This document shows, in pieces, positions 9,010-16,994 of a DNA stretch of 64,000 nucleotides (the first letter of the stretch is position 1; each line of letters opens with the position of its first letter). The notes below the pieces were generated by a model, which did not search any database, was not told the origin of the DNA, and saw only the letters and a program-made list of their open reading frames with translations. The translations under genes were made by a program, and so were the position numbers. The DNA comes from Chitinophagaceae bacterium UBA1931 (GTDB taxonomy: Bacteria > Bacteroidota > Bacteroidia > Chitinophagales > Chitinophagaceae): positions 2,531,889 through 2,595,888 of the forward strand of contig DDFJ01000004.1 of assembly GCA_002337125.1 (NCBI GenBank), written 5' to 3'.

Positions 9010-9981
9010 CTAAAATTGTATGACAAAAATACTTCCATGCGGCATATTGTTCATCACAAATATTTCTCCGTTATGCTGCCTTATAATTTTGCGTGTAAGA
9101 TAAAGTCCCAGGCCGGTTCCTCTGGCTTTTCTTGTAAACTCACTTCCGCTGCGGTAAAACTTTTCGAATATTTTTTGTTTCTCCTCATCTGGTATACCAG
9201 GCCCTTCATCAATTACTTTTATAAGAATTGCATCGTCTGTCTGCATCAGGTCAACATATACCGGACTTTCTTTAGGCGCATATTTTAATGCATTGTCAAT
9301 AAGATTACTTAGCGCAATTTCCATCAGCAGCGCATCACCTTCAATAAATAATTCCTTTTCGGTATTGGCATCAATGGTTCGGGAAGGATTACGGCTTTTG
9401 TAGTCGTTCACTACCGTTTCAATTACATTCGCAAGGTTTATTTCATCGTTTTCACGCTGGAAGGATTTTTCTTCCATTTGCGCTGCCAGCAAAATATTGT
9501 TGGTAAGAATATTTAAGCGGTTCGTTTCGGCCAAAGCACTTTGCAGCAGTTTTTGCTGCTGGCTATCGTCAAGTTTACGACGAAGCAATGTTTCAATGCT
9601 CAGTCTTGTTGTAGCAATGGGTGTTTTCAATTCATGCGTAATTGCCATCATAAAATTTTGCTGCATGTGCGATAACTCCATTTGCTTACGGATGGAGCGG
9701 TACACAAATACAGCACCTGTAATAATCAGCGCCAGGAAAGTAACACCTTCACCTAAAAACTTTGCCGATTGCCTTTTTTTCAGCAGTTGTATATCATTAT
9801 ACTTGATTGTGTATTGCGGATCGTTTTTTTGCAGCGAATGGATTTTGAGATTAATCATTTCACTGCTTTGCTTTTCAAGCGAAATAAACCACCAGATCAA
9901 TGCAGCAAGCACATATATAAATAATATCCAGAACCAGAAGGTAAAGTTCCCGAAGCGAAAGATTTTTTTTGAGTAAGGCAT
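9010..9981 (-). CDS. Sensor histidine kinase
   Basis: 323 aa. Two transmembrane helices (about 14-34 and 78-95) bracket a short periplasmic loop; there is no clear HAMP. HisKA box holds His116 in THELKTPIATTRLSIE. The HATPase part shows the N box NLIDNALKYAPK, G1 DEGPGIP, F box FEKFYRSG and G2 GTGLGLYL. It pairs with the PhoB-type regulator immediately downstream. Its stop-proximal neighbour upstream, gldH, overlaps its start by one base, so gldH may share the transcript. Confidence 0.93.
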   Translation of the reverse strand: MPYSKKIFRFGNFTFWFWILFIYVLAALIWWFISLEKQSSEMINLKIHSLQKNDPQYTIKYNDIQLLKKRQSAKFLGEGVTFLALIITGAVFVYRSIRKQMELSHMQQNFMMAITHELKTPIATTRLSIETLLRRKLDDSQQQKLLQSALAETNRLNILTNNILLAAQMEEKSFQRENDEINLANVIETVVNDYKSRNPSRTIDANTEKELFIEGDALLMEIALSNLIDNALKYAPKESPVYVDLMQTDDAILIKVIDEGPGIPDEEKQKIFEKFYRSGSEFTRKARGTGLGLYLTRKIIRQHNGEIFVMNNMPHGSIFVIQF

Positions 9982-10460
9982 CAGTTTGCTTTTTCAATAC
10001 GGATACCTGCGTTCATGATATGCATCAACGGATTGTCACGCATGGTTTGCTGCAAACGTATCGTGTAGGTACCCTGTCTTGTAAAACGGATATTAGTAAA
10101 CAGTGGGCAACGTACTTCCCATATATCGCTCATGCCCGTTCCTATCCATTCGCCATTTTGATTTTGTAAAGTAAGTTCAAAACGTTCTTTGCTGAAAGTG
10201 CTGTCGCCGGGTTGCTGTGTTGAAATGTAAAGCCAGAGATTTTTGTAAGCATACGCATCTGTATGGCGTAACGAAACAAAAACATTGTAAACGGAAACAG
10301 TGTCTGTTACATTGAATTTTATTTCGGGCTGGTTACTGTAACTCCATTCATGTTTGGGAATTTCAACATTCTTTTCAAATGTACCAAGCTGGGTACAGGA
10401 TGAAAATGCAATTGCTGACAAGAAAAAAACAACCAGATTGTTGGCAGATGAGCGTTTCAA
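9981..10460 (-). CDS. gldH: Gliding motility lipoprotein GldH
   Basis: 159-aa lipoprotein (signal SAIAFSSC) with the GldH pattern: FKVTDTV-like FNVTDTVSVYN, VSLRHTDAYAYKNLWLY, and a C-terminal GIRIEK. GldH is one of the Bacteroidota gliding/type IX secretion accessory lipoproteins; many non-motile members keep it for secretion. The PKD protein at 23494 with a T9SS-like tail is consistent with an active type IX system. Its stop overlaps the histidine kinase start. Confidence 0.88.
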   Translation of the reverse strand: MKRSSANNLVVFFLSAIAFSSCTQLGTFEKNVEIPKHEWSYSNQPEIKFNVTDTVSVYNVFVSLRHTDAYAYKNLWLYISTQQPGDSTFSKERFELTLQNQNGEWIGTGMSDIWEVRCPLFTNIRFTRQGTYTIRLQQTMRDNPLMHIMNAGIRIEKAN

Positions 10461-10523
10461 GCGAAAATATTTTTACAAATGTAATGCTGATCGAAAAAGA
10501 AATCCAAATGTGTATGCCCGGGG

Positions 10524-11402
10524 TTACAGCACATTCAGTACCTGTTCTTTTGCTTTTTCCAGTTCATCTTTCATTAACACCACCAGTTTCTGAATATTTG
10601 AATCGTAGGCTTTAGCTCCTGTTGTATTTATTTCACGGCCAATTTCCTGTAGTACAAATCCAAGTTTTTTACCTTTTGATTCATCTTCTTCTTTCAGGAT
10701 GTTTAAGAAATATTCGCAGTGGTTGCGTAAACGAACCTGTTCTTCGCTGATATCAATTTTTTCAATGTAATAAATCATTTCCTGTTCCAGGCGGTTGGTG
10801 TCATAGTTTTCCTTGCCCAGCTGTTCTTCCATTTTGCGACGGATCTCTTCTTTCATTTTATGTTGGCGAAGAGGTTCCAGTTCTGCAATTTTTTCCTGGT
10901 AAGCAGTAATGTTATTAATGCGCTCTATTAAATCTTTTTCTAGGGCAGCACCTTCAAGTAACCTGTGCTGGTTAATGGCGCCGAGTGTATTTTTTAAAAT
11001 CTGCCTGAACTGTTGCCACTGTTCTTCGCTCAGCACTTCGGTATTGGCAACTACTACATCAGGAAGACGAAGCATAGCTGCAAGTATATATTCGCTGAGT
11101 TCAAGATTCAGATCAGTTGCCACTTCTTTCAATGGCTGAAAATAGGCTTTCGCCATTTCCTTGTTAATGGTAATGGCACCGCTGCCACCATTTTGTTTTA
11201 ATAAAATAGTACATTCAATTGTACCACGCATTAAACTTTCTGAAAGAAGATTACGGATGTTAAACTCGTAAGGTTTTAATAAAGGAGTGAGTTTTAAATT
11301 AAGTTCAAACTGTTTACCATTCAGTGATTTTATTTCAACTAAAAAGGTTTTGTCACCAGCGGCTTCTTCTGTTCTTCCAAAGCCTGTCATTGATTTAAGC
11401 AT
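10524..11402 (-). CDS. yicC: YicC/YloC family endoribonuclease
   Basis: 292 aa. N-terminal signature MLKSMTGFGR and C-terminal block ETNTTGAKAYDSNIQKLVV-type (here EINTTGAKAYDSNIQ), both diagnostic of the YicC family, with an acidic E-rich stretch NRLEQEMIYYIEKIDISEE. The family has RNase activity implicated in sRNA turnover in Enterobacteria; role here is inferred from homology. The start coincides with the conserved N-terminus. Confidence 0.93.
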   Translation of the reverse strand: MLKSMTGFGRTEEAAGDKTFLVEIKSLNGKQFELNLKLTPLLKPYEFNIRNLLSESLMRGTIECTILLKQNGGSGAITINKEMAKAYFQPLKEVATDLNLELSEYILAAMLRLPDVVVANTEVLSEEQWQQFRQILKNTLGAINQHRLLEGAALEKDLIERINNITAYQEKIAELEPLRQHKMKEEIRRKMEEQLGKENYDTNRLEQEMIYYIEKIDISEEQVRLRNHCEYFLNILKEEDESKGKKLGFVLQEIGREINTTGAKAYDSNIQKLVVLMKDELEKAKEQVLNVL

Positions 11403-11497
11403 AACTTAATTTTAAGCAAAGTAAAGGATTTCAACCGTTACGTTTTGTTTTATTGTTGTTTCTGATTAAGCATAACCAAAACAAAACTCAAATAAAA

Positions 11498-11522
11498 AAG
11501 CCCGGAAGAAACCGAGCTTTTA
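11498..11522. terminator. Hairpin with A and T tracts upstream of lpxD
   Basis: Stem AAGCCCGG / CCGAGCTT (one G-T pair) with loop AAGAAA, flanked by A6 and T4. It can act as a terminator in either direction, although no gene ends toward it on the + strand. Confidence 0.5.
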
Positions 11523-11529
11523 TGATGGA

Positions 11530-11563
11530 TGGGTTAGTAAGTACCGGGAAATAAAATTTCCCG
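11530..11563 (+). ncRNA. 15-nt motif plus hairpin, copy A
   Basis: TGGGTTAGTAAGTAC is followed directly by a perfect hairpin CGGGAAAT/ATTTCCCG. The same 15 bases followed by a different perfect hairpin occur on the minus strand at 38241-38280. Conserved single-stranded box plus variable stem suggests a small-RNA or leader family; function unknown. No convincing gene lies between 11403 and 12013. Confidence 0.4.
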
Positions 11564-11759
11564 ACACAATATTAAAAAGAAATTCTCCGATTATAAAAAT
11601 TTTTCCAAATTATTTTATTCACATTTTTAAATCGCTTGTGGAAAAGCGCACGTGTTTTTATGTGTTTTGTTTTAACAAAAACGAAGTTGAACACAATGTG
11701 TTTTCTGTTTCATCATCATTGAATTTGTACAAGTAAAAAAAATGCTTCTTCTGAAATTC

Positions 11760-11793
11760 AATGCTGACAATAGTTTCAGCATTTTGTTTTTTT
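11760..11793 (+). terminator. Orphan intrinsic terminator
   Basis: Stem AATGCTGA / TCAGCATT with loop CAATAGTT followed by TTGTTTTTTT. It is on the + strand where no protein gene ends, so an unannotated small RNA transcribed from about 11600 may end here. The 11564-11759 stretch has no convincing ORF. Confidence 0.6.
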
Positions 11794-11971
11794 AAAGAAC
11801 AAAAAAACAGGAAGTATATGTGTTGAAACAAATGATAAAACAGTAACAACTGCAACTGATTTTTTACTGCTGTTTAAACCGTAAAAAGCAGGAACGATTT
11901 TTTTTACTTCAACTGTTAAAAAAGGGAATGAAACAGGTTTACGGGTAATGAAAATCTCGAAAAGCAAAGTT

Positions 11972-11999
11972 TTTGTCAATGCAAAGCATGTTACCTTTG
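11972..11999 (+). promoter_or_regulatory. Bacteroidota-type promoter candidate for lpxD-like gene
   Basis: TTTG (11972-11975) and TACCTTTG (11992-11999), the latter an exact TAnnTTTG -7 box; spacing of 16 nt is slightly short. The leader before the ATG at 12014 would be under 10 nt. Confidence 0.4.
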
Positions 12000-12013
12000 A
12001 AAAAAATCAGCAT

Positions 12014-12970
12014 ATGAAATTTCCTTCTCCGGTATCAGTACAATGGATAGCAGAATTAATTGGAGCAACAGTAACCGGCAATAAAAACGGACAGGCAACA
12101 GGTATTAATGAATTACATAAAGTAGAAGAAGGCGATCTTGTTTTTGTAGATCATCCCAAGTATTACGATACCTGCATTAACTCAGCAGCAACGTTTATCA
12201 TCATCAATAAAGAAACAGCTGTTCCGGAAGGAAAAGCATTACTTGTGTGTGATGAACCGTTTGAAGCTTACTTAAAAATCGTTCGGCATTTCAGACCATT
12301 CAGTCCATCTAATCAAATGATCAGCGATACTGCCGTTATAGGTGAAGGATCAGTTGTAATGCCCGGTGCATTTATCGGCAATCATGTTACTATTGGAAAA
12401 AACAGCATCATTTATCCGAACGTAACTATTTACGATTATACTGTAATTGGTGATAATGTAATTATCCAGGCAGGAACTGTAATTGGCAGTGATGCTTTTT
12501 ACTACAACACAAAAAAGAACCGTGAAGTTTGGTATAAAAAAATGGAAAGCTGCGGACGTGTGGTGATTGAAGATAATGTTGAAATTGGTGCAGGATGTAC
12601 CATTGATAAAGGTGTAAGTCATGATACAGTAATTGGCCGTGGTACCAAGTTCGATAACCAGGTACATATTGGTCACGACAGTATTATTGGTAAAAACTGT
12701 TTGTTTGCTGCACAGGTTGGTGTTGCAGGTGCGGTTGATATTAAAGATGGTGTGATTTTATGGGGACAGGTTGGTGTAAGTAAAACATTAACCATTGGCG
12801 AAAATGCAGTTGTACTTGCACAAACAGGTGTACCATCATCGCTTGAAGGGAACAAAACATACTTTGGTTACCCGGCAGAAGATGCTTCTTATAAACGCAG
12901 GGAACTGGTTTGGGTAAAACGTATTCCTGAATTATGGGAAAAAGTAAAAGGGCTTGAAAGCAAAAAATAA
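12014..12970 (+). CDS. lpxD: LpxD-type UDP-3-O-acylglucosamine N-acyltransferase
   Basis: 318 aa. N-terminal uridine-binding-like domain (KVEEGDLVFVDHPKY) followed by a left-handed beta-helix of hexapeptide repeats (GEGSVVMPGAFIGNHVTIG onwards). The catalytic-type His is in NQVHIGHDSIIGKNC. LpxD adds the second hydroxyacyl chain in lipid A synthesis. Bacteroidota often carry more than one LpxD-like gene and this one is not in an lpx cluster, so it may be the accessory paralogue. Start ATG 12014 chosen because sequence upstream lacks similarity. Confidence 0.82.
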   Translation: MKFPSPVSVQWIAELIGATVTGNKNGQATGINELHKVEEGDLVFVDHPKYYDTCINSAATFIIINKETAVPEGKALLVCDEPFEAYLKIVRHFRPFSPSNQMISDTAVIGEGSVVMPGAFIGNHVTIGKNSIIYPNVTIYDYTVIGDNVIIQAGTVIGSDAFYYNTKKNREVWYKKMESCGRVVIEDNVEIGAGCTIDKGVSHDTVIGRGTKFDNQVHIGHDSIIGKNCLFAAQVGVAGAVDIKDGVILWGQVGVSKTLTIGENAVVLAQTGVPSSLEGNKTYFGYPAEDASYKRRELVWVKRIPELWEKVKGLESKK

Positions 12971-12997
12971 AGCAACTGTTTACTTGATAAATTTCGT

Positions 12998-13022
12998 CCC
13001 GGTTTGCAACCGGGATTTTTTT
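12998..13022 (+). terminator. Intrinsic terminator after lpxD-like gene
   Basis: CCCGGTT-TGC-AACCGGG followed by ATTTTTTT; a clean rho-independent terminator overlapping the end of the convergent gene. Confidence 0.88.
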
Positions 13023-14109
13023 ATTCTTTCGGCCAGTAATCATACGGCAACTGATCGGCTAAATTTTTCCATGCCCAGTAACCGCTGTTAATCACTTCGG
13101 TTTGTTCATAGAAAAATCCGTTTTCTGTAATTACAAAACCATTGAGTAATTCAAGTGTTGACAGCTGCTCTTTTGCTGTAATGGGATATTTGTTGGCGAT
13201 GAGATATTCTTTTTCCATTGGCTCAACATTGTACACAATACGGTATTTGCCAAAGAGGTTAATTTCTTTATCAACACTATCAACCAGGGAATAAACAGCT
13301 GAATCGTAAGGGTTCTTCAGCTCCGTATATTTTATTTTTCCTGTAACACTATCTGTATGCAGCTGCTCCAGTACAAAACCATTTTCAGCTAATGTGCTGT
13401 CGTAATAACAACGCATAAAATGAAGTCTTGATCCGAAATAAGCTTTTTCCCTGTTTTTATCCCAGAGTTGTTTTTGATCAGCTGTTGAATCCAGTTCGGT
13501 ATAAAAAGCCACACCAACATATGTGCTGAACTTTGTACCGTAATCATACACAAATGAATCGAGCTGGTATTGTATTTTATAACCAAGTGCATAATTCATC
13601 ACTACAACAGGTTCTTCCGCTTTTACTTTCAGTTTGTTTTTCTTTTTGGAGTAGAAGAATTTGAGTACTTCCGGATTTTGAATACTGCATTGCTTTGCAA
13701 AAGGAGTGCTGCCAATAAAATAATCACTGAAATGCTGACCATATTTATTCCATCCGTCTTTAACTTCTGTGCTGGCCTGTATCACCACTTCTTCCAGCTT
13801 CTTTTCTTTTTTCTTAAGGTAAATGCTGATGTCGTTACTGTTATCGCCCGATGAACTGATGCGTATCGCTTCACTTTCAAAACCGGTATAACTGATGATG
13901 AGGTTATGACCACCGGCCGGGAGCTCCATTCTGAATTCTCCTTCTTTGTTTGTAATTGTTCCTTTAGTTGTATTCTGGCAAAGAACAGATGCTCCTTCCA
14001 TTGGAAGTTTTGTACTGTCGTCAAATACTTTTCCTTTAATAAAAAATGTTGACTGTGCCTGCAGGCTTAACGAAAAAAGAAAAAGAGTAATGGAAAGAAA
14101 CAGCTTCAT
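13021..14109 (-). CDS. Carboxypeptidase-like regulatory domain protein (secreted/outer membrane)
   Basis: 362 aa, signal peptide ending SLQAQ, then a CarboxypepD_reg-like beta-sandwich (residues 22-105: KGKVFDDSTKLPMEGASV, GTITNKEGEFRMELPAG, YTGFESEAI) as found at the N-terminus of SusC proteins, but no barrel follows. The remaining 250 aa are beta-rich and unrecognised. Probably an envelope protein; function unknown. Confidence 0.75.
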   Translation of the reverse strand: MKLFLSITLFLFSLSLQAQSTFFIKGKVFDDSTKLPMEGASVLCQNTTKGTITNKEGEFRMELPAGGHNLIISYTGFESEAIRISSSGDNSNDISIYLKKKEKKLEEVVIQASTEVKDGWNKYGQHFSDYFIGSTPFAKQCSIQNPEVLKFFYSKKKNKLKVKAEEPVVVMNYALGYKIQYQLDSFVYDYGTKFSTYVGVAFYTELDSTADQKQLWDKNREKAYFGSRLHFMRCYYDSTLAENGFVLEQLHTDSVTGKIKYTELKNPYDSAVYSLVDSVDKEINLFGKYRIVYNVEPMEKEYLIANKYPITAKEQLSTLELLNGFVITENGFFYEQTEVINSGYWAWKNLADQLPYDYWPKE

Positions 14110-14210
14110 TGCATGTGTTTGTTTAAAAGGTAAAGCAAACGAAAAATCAGTTTATTTCAAACGTATAACTACTGCATTTAACAGCAGTATTAACGCTGTT
14201 ACTATTAAAA

Positions 14211-15200
14211 TTATTTCAGATGATTTTGCTGCAGCAGCCAGTTACAGGTGCGCTTGATGGTTTCGTCAACAGGTGTAAAAGAGAAAGTAGGCAATGCCTT
14301 TAATATTTTACTGTTATCGAAGTATGTGGTTACCTGTGCGGTGCTGGCTGTTTCTTTTGTAAGCAAAGGTTCCCTGTTGCTGAACATTGCTTTTAATGCT
14401 TCTATACGCCAAACAATATTTCCCATCCAGGGTTTGGCATAACGTTGCGGAGGTTTTTTGCCAAATGCGTTGGCAATTTTTGTAAACAACTGCTGAAAAG
14501 AAAGATGTTCGCTGCTGAGAATAAAACGTTGAGCTGTAATATCGCTGTGCATCAGCATCACCATTGCATTGGCAACATCTTTTGCATCAACAAAACCGGT
14601 ACCGCCGGTAGTGTACCATGGAAACTCTTCCCAGATTTTTTTAAAGATGTTGATGGATCCGTTTTCCCAGTTTGATTCACCAAGTATAATGGATGGGTTT
14701 ACCATAACAGCATTCAGTCCTTCGGCTGTACCACGCCATACTTCCATTTCGGATAAGTATTTTGTTTTGCCGTAATGGGAGTTATTGCTTTCATCCACCC
14801 ATTCTGTTTTTTCAGTGATGTGTTCACCTTCTCTTAAACGACCAATAGCAGCAACCGAACTTACATGTACAAATTTCTCCACTGCATTTTCCAATGCGGC
14901 GTTTACCATGTTAGCTGTTCCTTCAATGTTAATCTTATACATCTGTTCCCTGCGGCTTGAATGGTAGGAAACAACAGCTGCACAATGATATACCTGTTTG
15001 CAACCGCTCATTTCATCAAACAACAGCTGCGCATCCAGCACATCTCCTTTAACCCATTGAATTTTTTTCTTTTCCTCATCGGTAAGCAGCAAGGGCATGG
15101 CGTTCCGGTACAATGCTTTAATTGGTCCTTCATTTTGCTGAAGGAGTTGCTTAAGCAAAGCCGAGCCAACAAGACCTGCGCCACCGGTAACAAAAATCAT
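14211..15200 (-). CDS. NAD-dependent epimerase/dehydratase family protein (extended SDR)
   Basis: 329 aa. Rossmann motif VTGGAGLVGSALL near residues 4-16, HCAAVVSYHSS, catalytic Ser in VHVSSVAAIG and the YxxxK pair in HYGKTKYLSE. Typical of extended SDRs such as dihydroflavonol reductase/hopanoid-associated epimerases. Substrate unknown. Monocistronic by position. Confidence 0.86.
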   Translation of the reverse strand: MIFVTGGAGLVGSALLKQLLQQNEGPIKALYRNAMPLLLTDEEKKKIQWVKGDVLDAQLLFDEMSGCKQVYHCAAVVSYHSSRREQMYKINIEGTANMVNAALENAVEKFVHVSSVAAIGRLREGEHITEKTEWVDESNNSHYGKTKYLSEMEVWRGTAEGLNAVMVNPSIILGESNWENGSINIFKKIWEEFPWYTTGGTGFVDAKDVANAMVMLMHSDITAQRFILSSEHLSFQQLFTKIANAFGKKPPQRYAKPWMGNIVWRIEALKAMFSNREPLLTKETASTAQVTTYFDNSKILKALPTFSFTPVDETIKRTCNWLLQQNHLK

Positions 15201-15304
15201 AAGGGAATGCCGTTTATGAAATGCGAAGTAAACTGTTTTCGTTGAGAAATGTAAGAATGAATAAAAGCTTTTTTGGTTTCAAAAGATGATGTTAGTCAGT
15301 GTTG

Positions 15305-15754
15305 TTATTCAAATAAAATTGTACTCCTGCTTTCAATATCTGTGCGTTTGTCGAATAAAAAATCAAAAAATTTTGCATCTCCTGCTTTGCCCGATACAAG
15401 CAAAGTTGTTCTGCCGTATTCTTTGTTTTCGGGATCAAACACTTTTGCTTTAATGGTTTGATTGAAATCTTTTTCGAAAATGAAATACACCACAACTTTA
15501 CTTTCTGTACTGCTGTCGTATTCAATACTGAACTTGCCTGTGCTGAGCCCTTTATCCGTCAGTTGTTTTGAAAGTTTCAGTTCGCAGCCAAAGGTTTTTG
15601 TAACGCCTTCTTTTACACCGTCAGCAAATTCAGAAACACCCTGGCCTACGGTTTCGCCGGTTTTGTTGATGGCTTCCCTTGCAGTTTTCTTTGCACGGTT
15701 GCAGGAAAAAGCAAGAAGTGAAATTGCTAAAAGGAATACGATTGTTTTTTTCAT
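15305..15754 (-). CDS. Hypothetical lipoprotein
   Basis: 149 aa, lipoprotein signal (LLAFSCNRA). An amphipathic helix (EAINKTGETVGQGVSEFADGV) is followed by a beta-rich C-terminus. Start ATG at 15752-15754 places the lipobox correctly. No family recognised. It ends before the pheS/lipoprotein terminator region and is on the same strand as pheS downstream gene order reversed. Confidence 0.65.
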   Translation of the reverse strand: MKKTIVFLLAISLLAFSCNRAKKTAREAINKTGETVGQGVSEFADGVKEGVTKTFGCELKLSKQLTDKGLSTGKFSIEYDSSTESKVVVYFIFEKDFNQTIKAKVFDPENKEYGRTTLLVSGKAGDAKFFDFLFDKRTDIESRSTILFE

Positions 15755-15810
15755 AGCTGTTTGTTGTGCCAATAAATTTAACCTGTTTTCATCAATGATA
15801 AATAACAAAA

Positions 15811-15836
15811 AATCCGCCTGTTTGTGCAGGCGGATT
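15811..15836. terminator. Terminator downstream of pheS
   Basis: AATCCGCCTG / CAGGCGGATT, loop TTTGTG, flanked by A-rich and T/A-rich sequence. Ends pheS transcripts before the lipoprotein gene. Confidence 0.7.
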
Positions 15837-15856
15837 TAAAAATAAGATAGAAATAT

Positions 15857-16888
15857 TTAAACAGCTCCTGTAAACTGTTTCAGGAAACGTACATCGTTTT
15901 CGCTGAACAGGCGGATGTCTTTGATACCATATTTCAGCAATGCAGGACGTTCAATACCCATACCAAATGCAAAGCCTGAATATTTATTACTGTCGATACC
16001 GCAGTTTTCCAACACTTTTGGATGCACCATACCGCAACCAAGAATTTCGAGCCAGCCGGTTTTCTTACAAACGTTACAACCTTCGCCATGGCAAAGCATG
16101 CAACTGATGTCCATTTCTGCACTTGGTTCGGTAAATGGAAAATAAGATGGACGGAAACGCACTTTCACATCCTTTCCAAACATTTCCTGTACAAAAAAGT
16201 AAAGTGTTTGTTTCAGATCAGCAAAGCTTACTTTCTCATCCACATACAAACCTTCCACCTGGTGAAAGAAGCAATGACTTCTTGCACTGATGGTTTCGTT
16301 ACGATATACACGGCCGGGAGTAATGATGCGGATAGGAAGTTTTCCTTTCATCATTTCATGTATCTGCACATTACTTGTGTGTGTGCGCAGCAGCCATGCC
16401 GGATCGGTGCTGATATAAAACGTATCCTGCATATCACGGGCAGGATGATTTTCGGGAAGATTTAATGCAGTGAAATTGTGAAAGTCATCATCAATTTCAG
16501 GTCCTTCAGCAACAGCAAACCCCAAACGCTGAAAAATATTTACGATGCGGTTACGCATTAAACTGATGGGGTGGCGGCTGCCGATAGGCAATGCATCGCC
16601 GGGAAGAGTAAGATCCAGTTTGTTTTCTGCCGCTTCAGTTCCGTTGCCGGTTAAAGCTTTCCACTCTTCATACTTTGCTTCAGCAAATTGTTTGAAATCG
16701 TTGAGGTTCTGGCCAAACGCTTTCTTTTGTTCATTGGCAACATTTTTCATTTCGCCCATGAGCGCTTTTACCAAACCCTTGGTGCCCAGAAATTTAATGC
16801 GGTATTCTTCCAGCGCTTTTGCACTGTCGATTTTCAGTTCTTCAATTTCTTTACGCAACGTTTCTATTTGTTGTAACACCTGTTCCAT
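15857..16888 (-). CDS. pheS: Phenylalanine--tRNA ligase alpha subunit
   Basis: 343 aa, the alpha chain of the alpha2beta2 synthetase that charges tRNA-Phe. N-terminal coiled coil (1-90), then class II motifs: motif 2 GRVYRNETISARSHCFFHQVEGL and motif 3 GFAFGMGIERPALLKYG. A Cys cluster (CMLCHGEGCNVC) matches the variant seen in several PheS. No T-box or leader peptide is visible upstream (16889-16994). pheT is not adjacent. Confidence 0.97.
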   Translation of the reverse strand: MEQVLQQIETLRKEIEELKIDSAKALEEYRIKFLGTKGLVKALMGEMKNVANEQKKAFGQNLNDFKQFAEAKYEEWKALTGNGTEAAENKLDLTLPGDALPIGSRHPISLMRNRIVNIFQRLGFAVAEGPEIDDDFHNFTALNLPENHPARDMQDTFYISTDPAWLLRTHTSNVQIHEMMKGKLPIRIITPGRVYRNETISARSHCFFHQVEGLYVDEKVSFADLKQTLYFFVQEMFGKDVKVRFRPSYFPFTEPSAEMDISCMLCHGEGCNVCKKTGWLEILGCGMVHPKVLENCGIDSNKYSGFAFGMGIERPALLKYGIKDIRLFSENDVRFLKQFTGAV

Positions 16889-16994
16889 GCTGCAAAGATA
16901 AGGCAGGAGCAGTTTGGTATTTGAAATTTGAGGTTTGAAATATAATGACCTGTATCACCCGGGATGATCTGAAAAATCTCCAACCCACTGTTTT

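Noticed and set aside
16889..16994. T-box or Phe leader upstream of pheS
   Set aside because: No leader ORF with Phe codons, no T-box sequence and no terminator hairpin.
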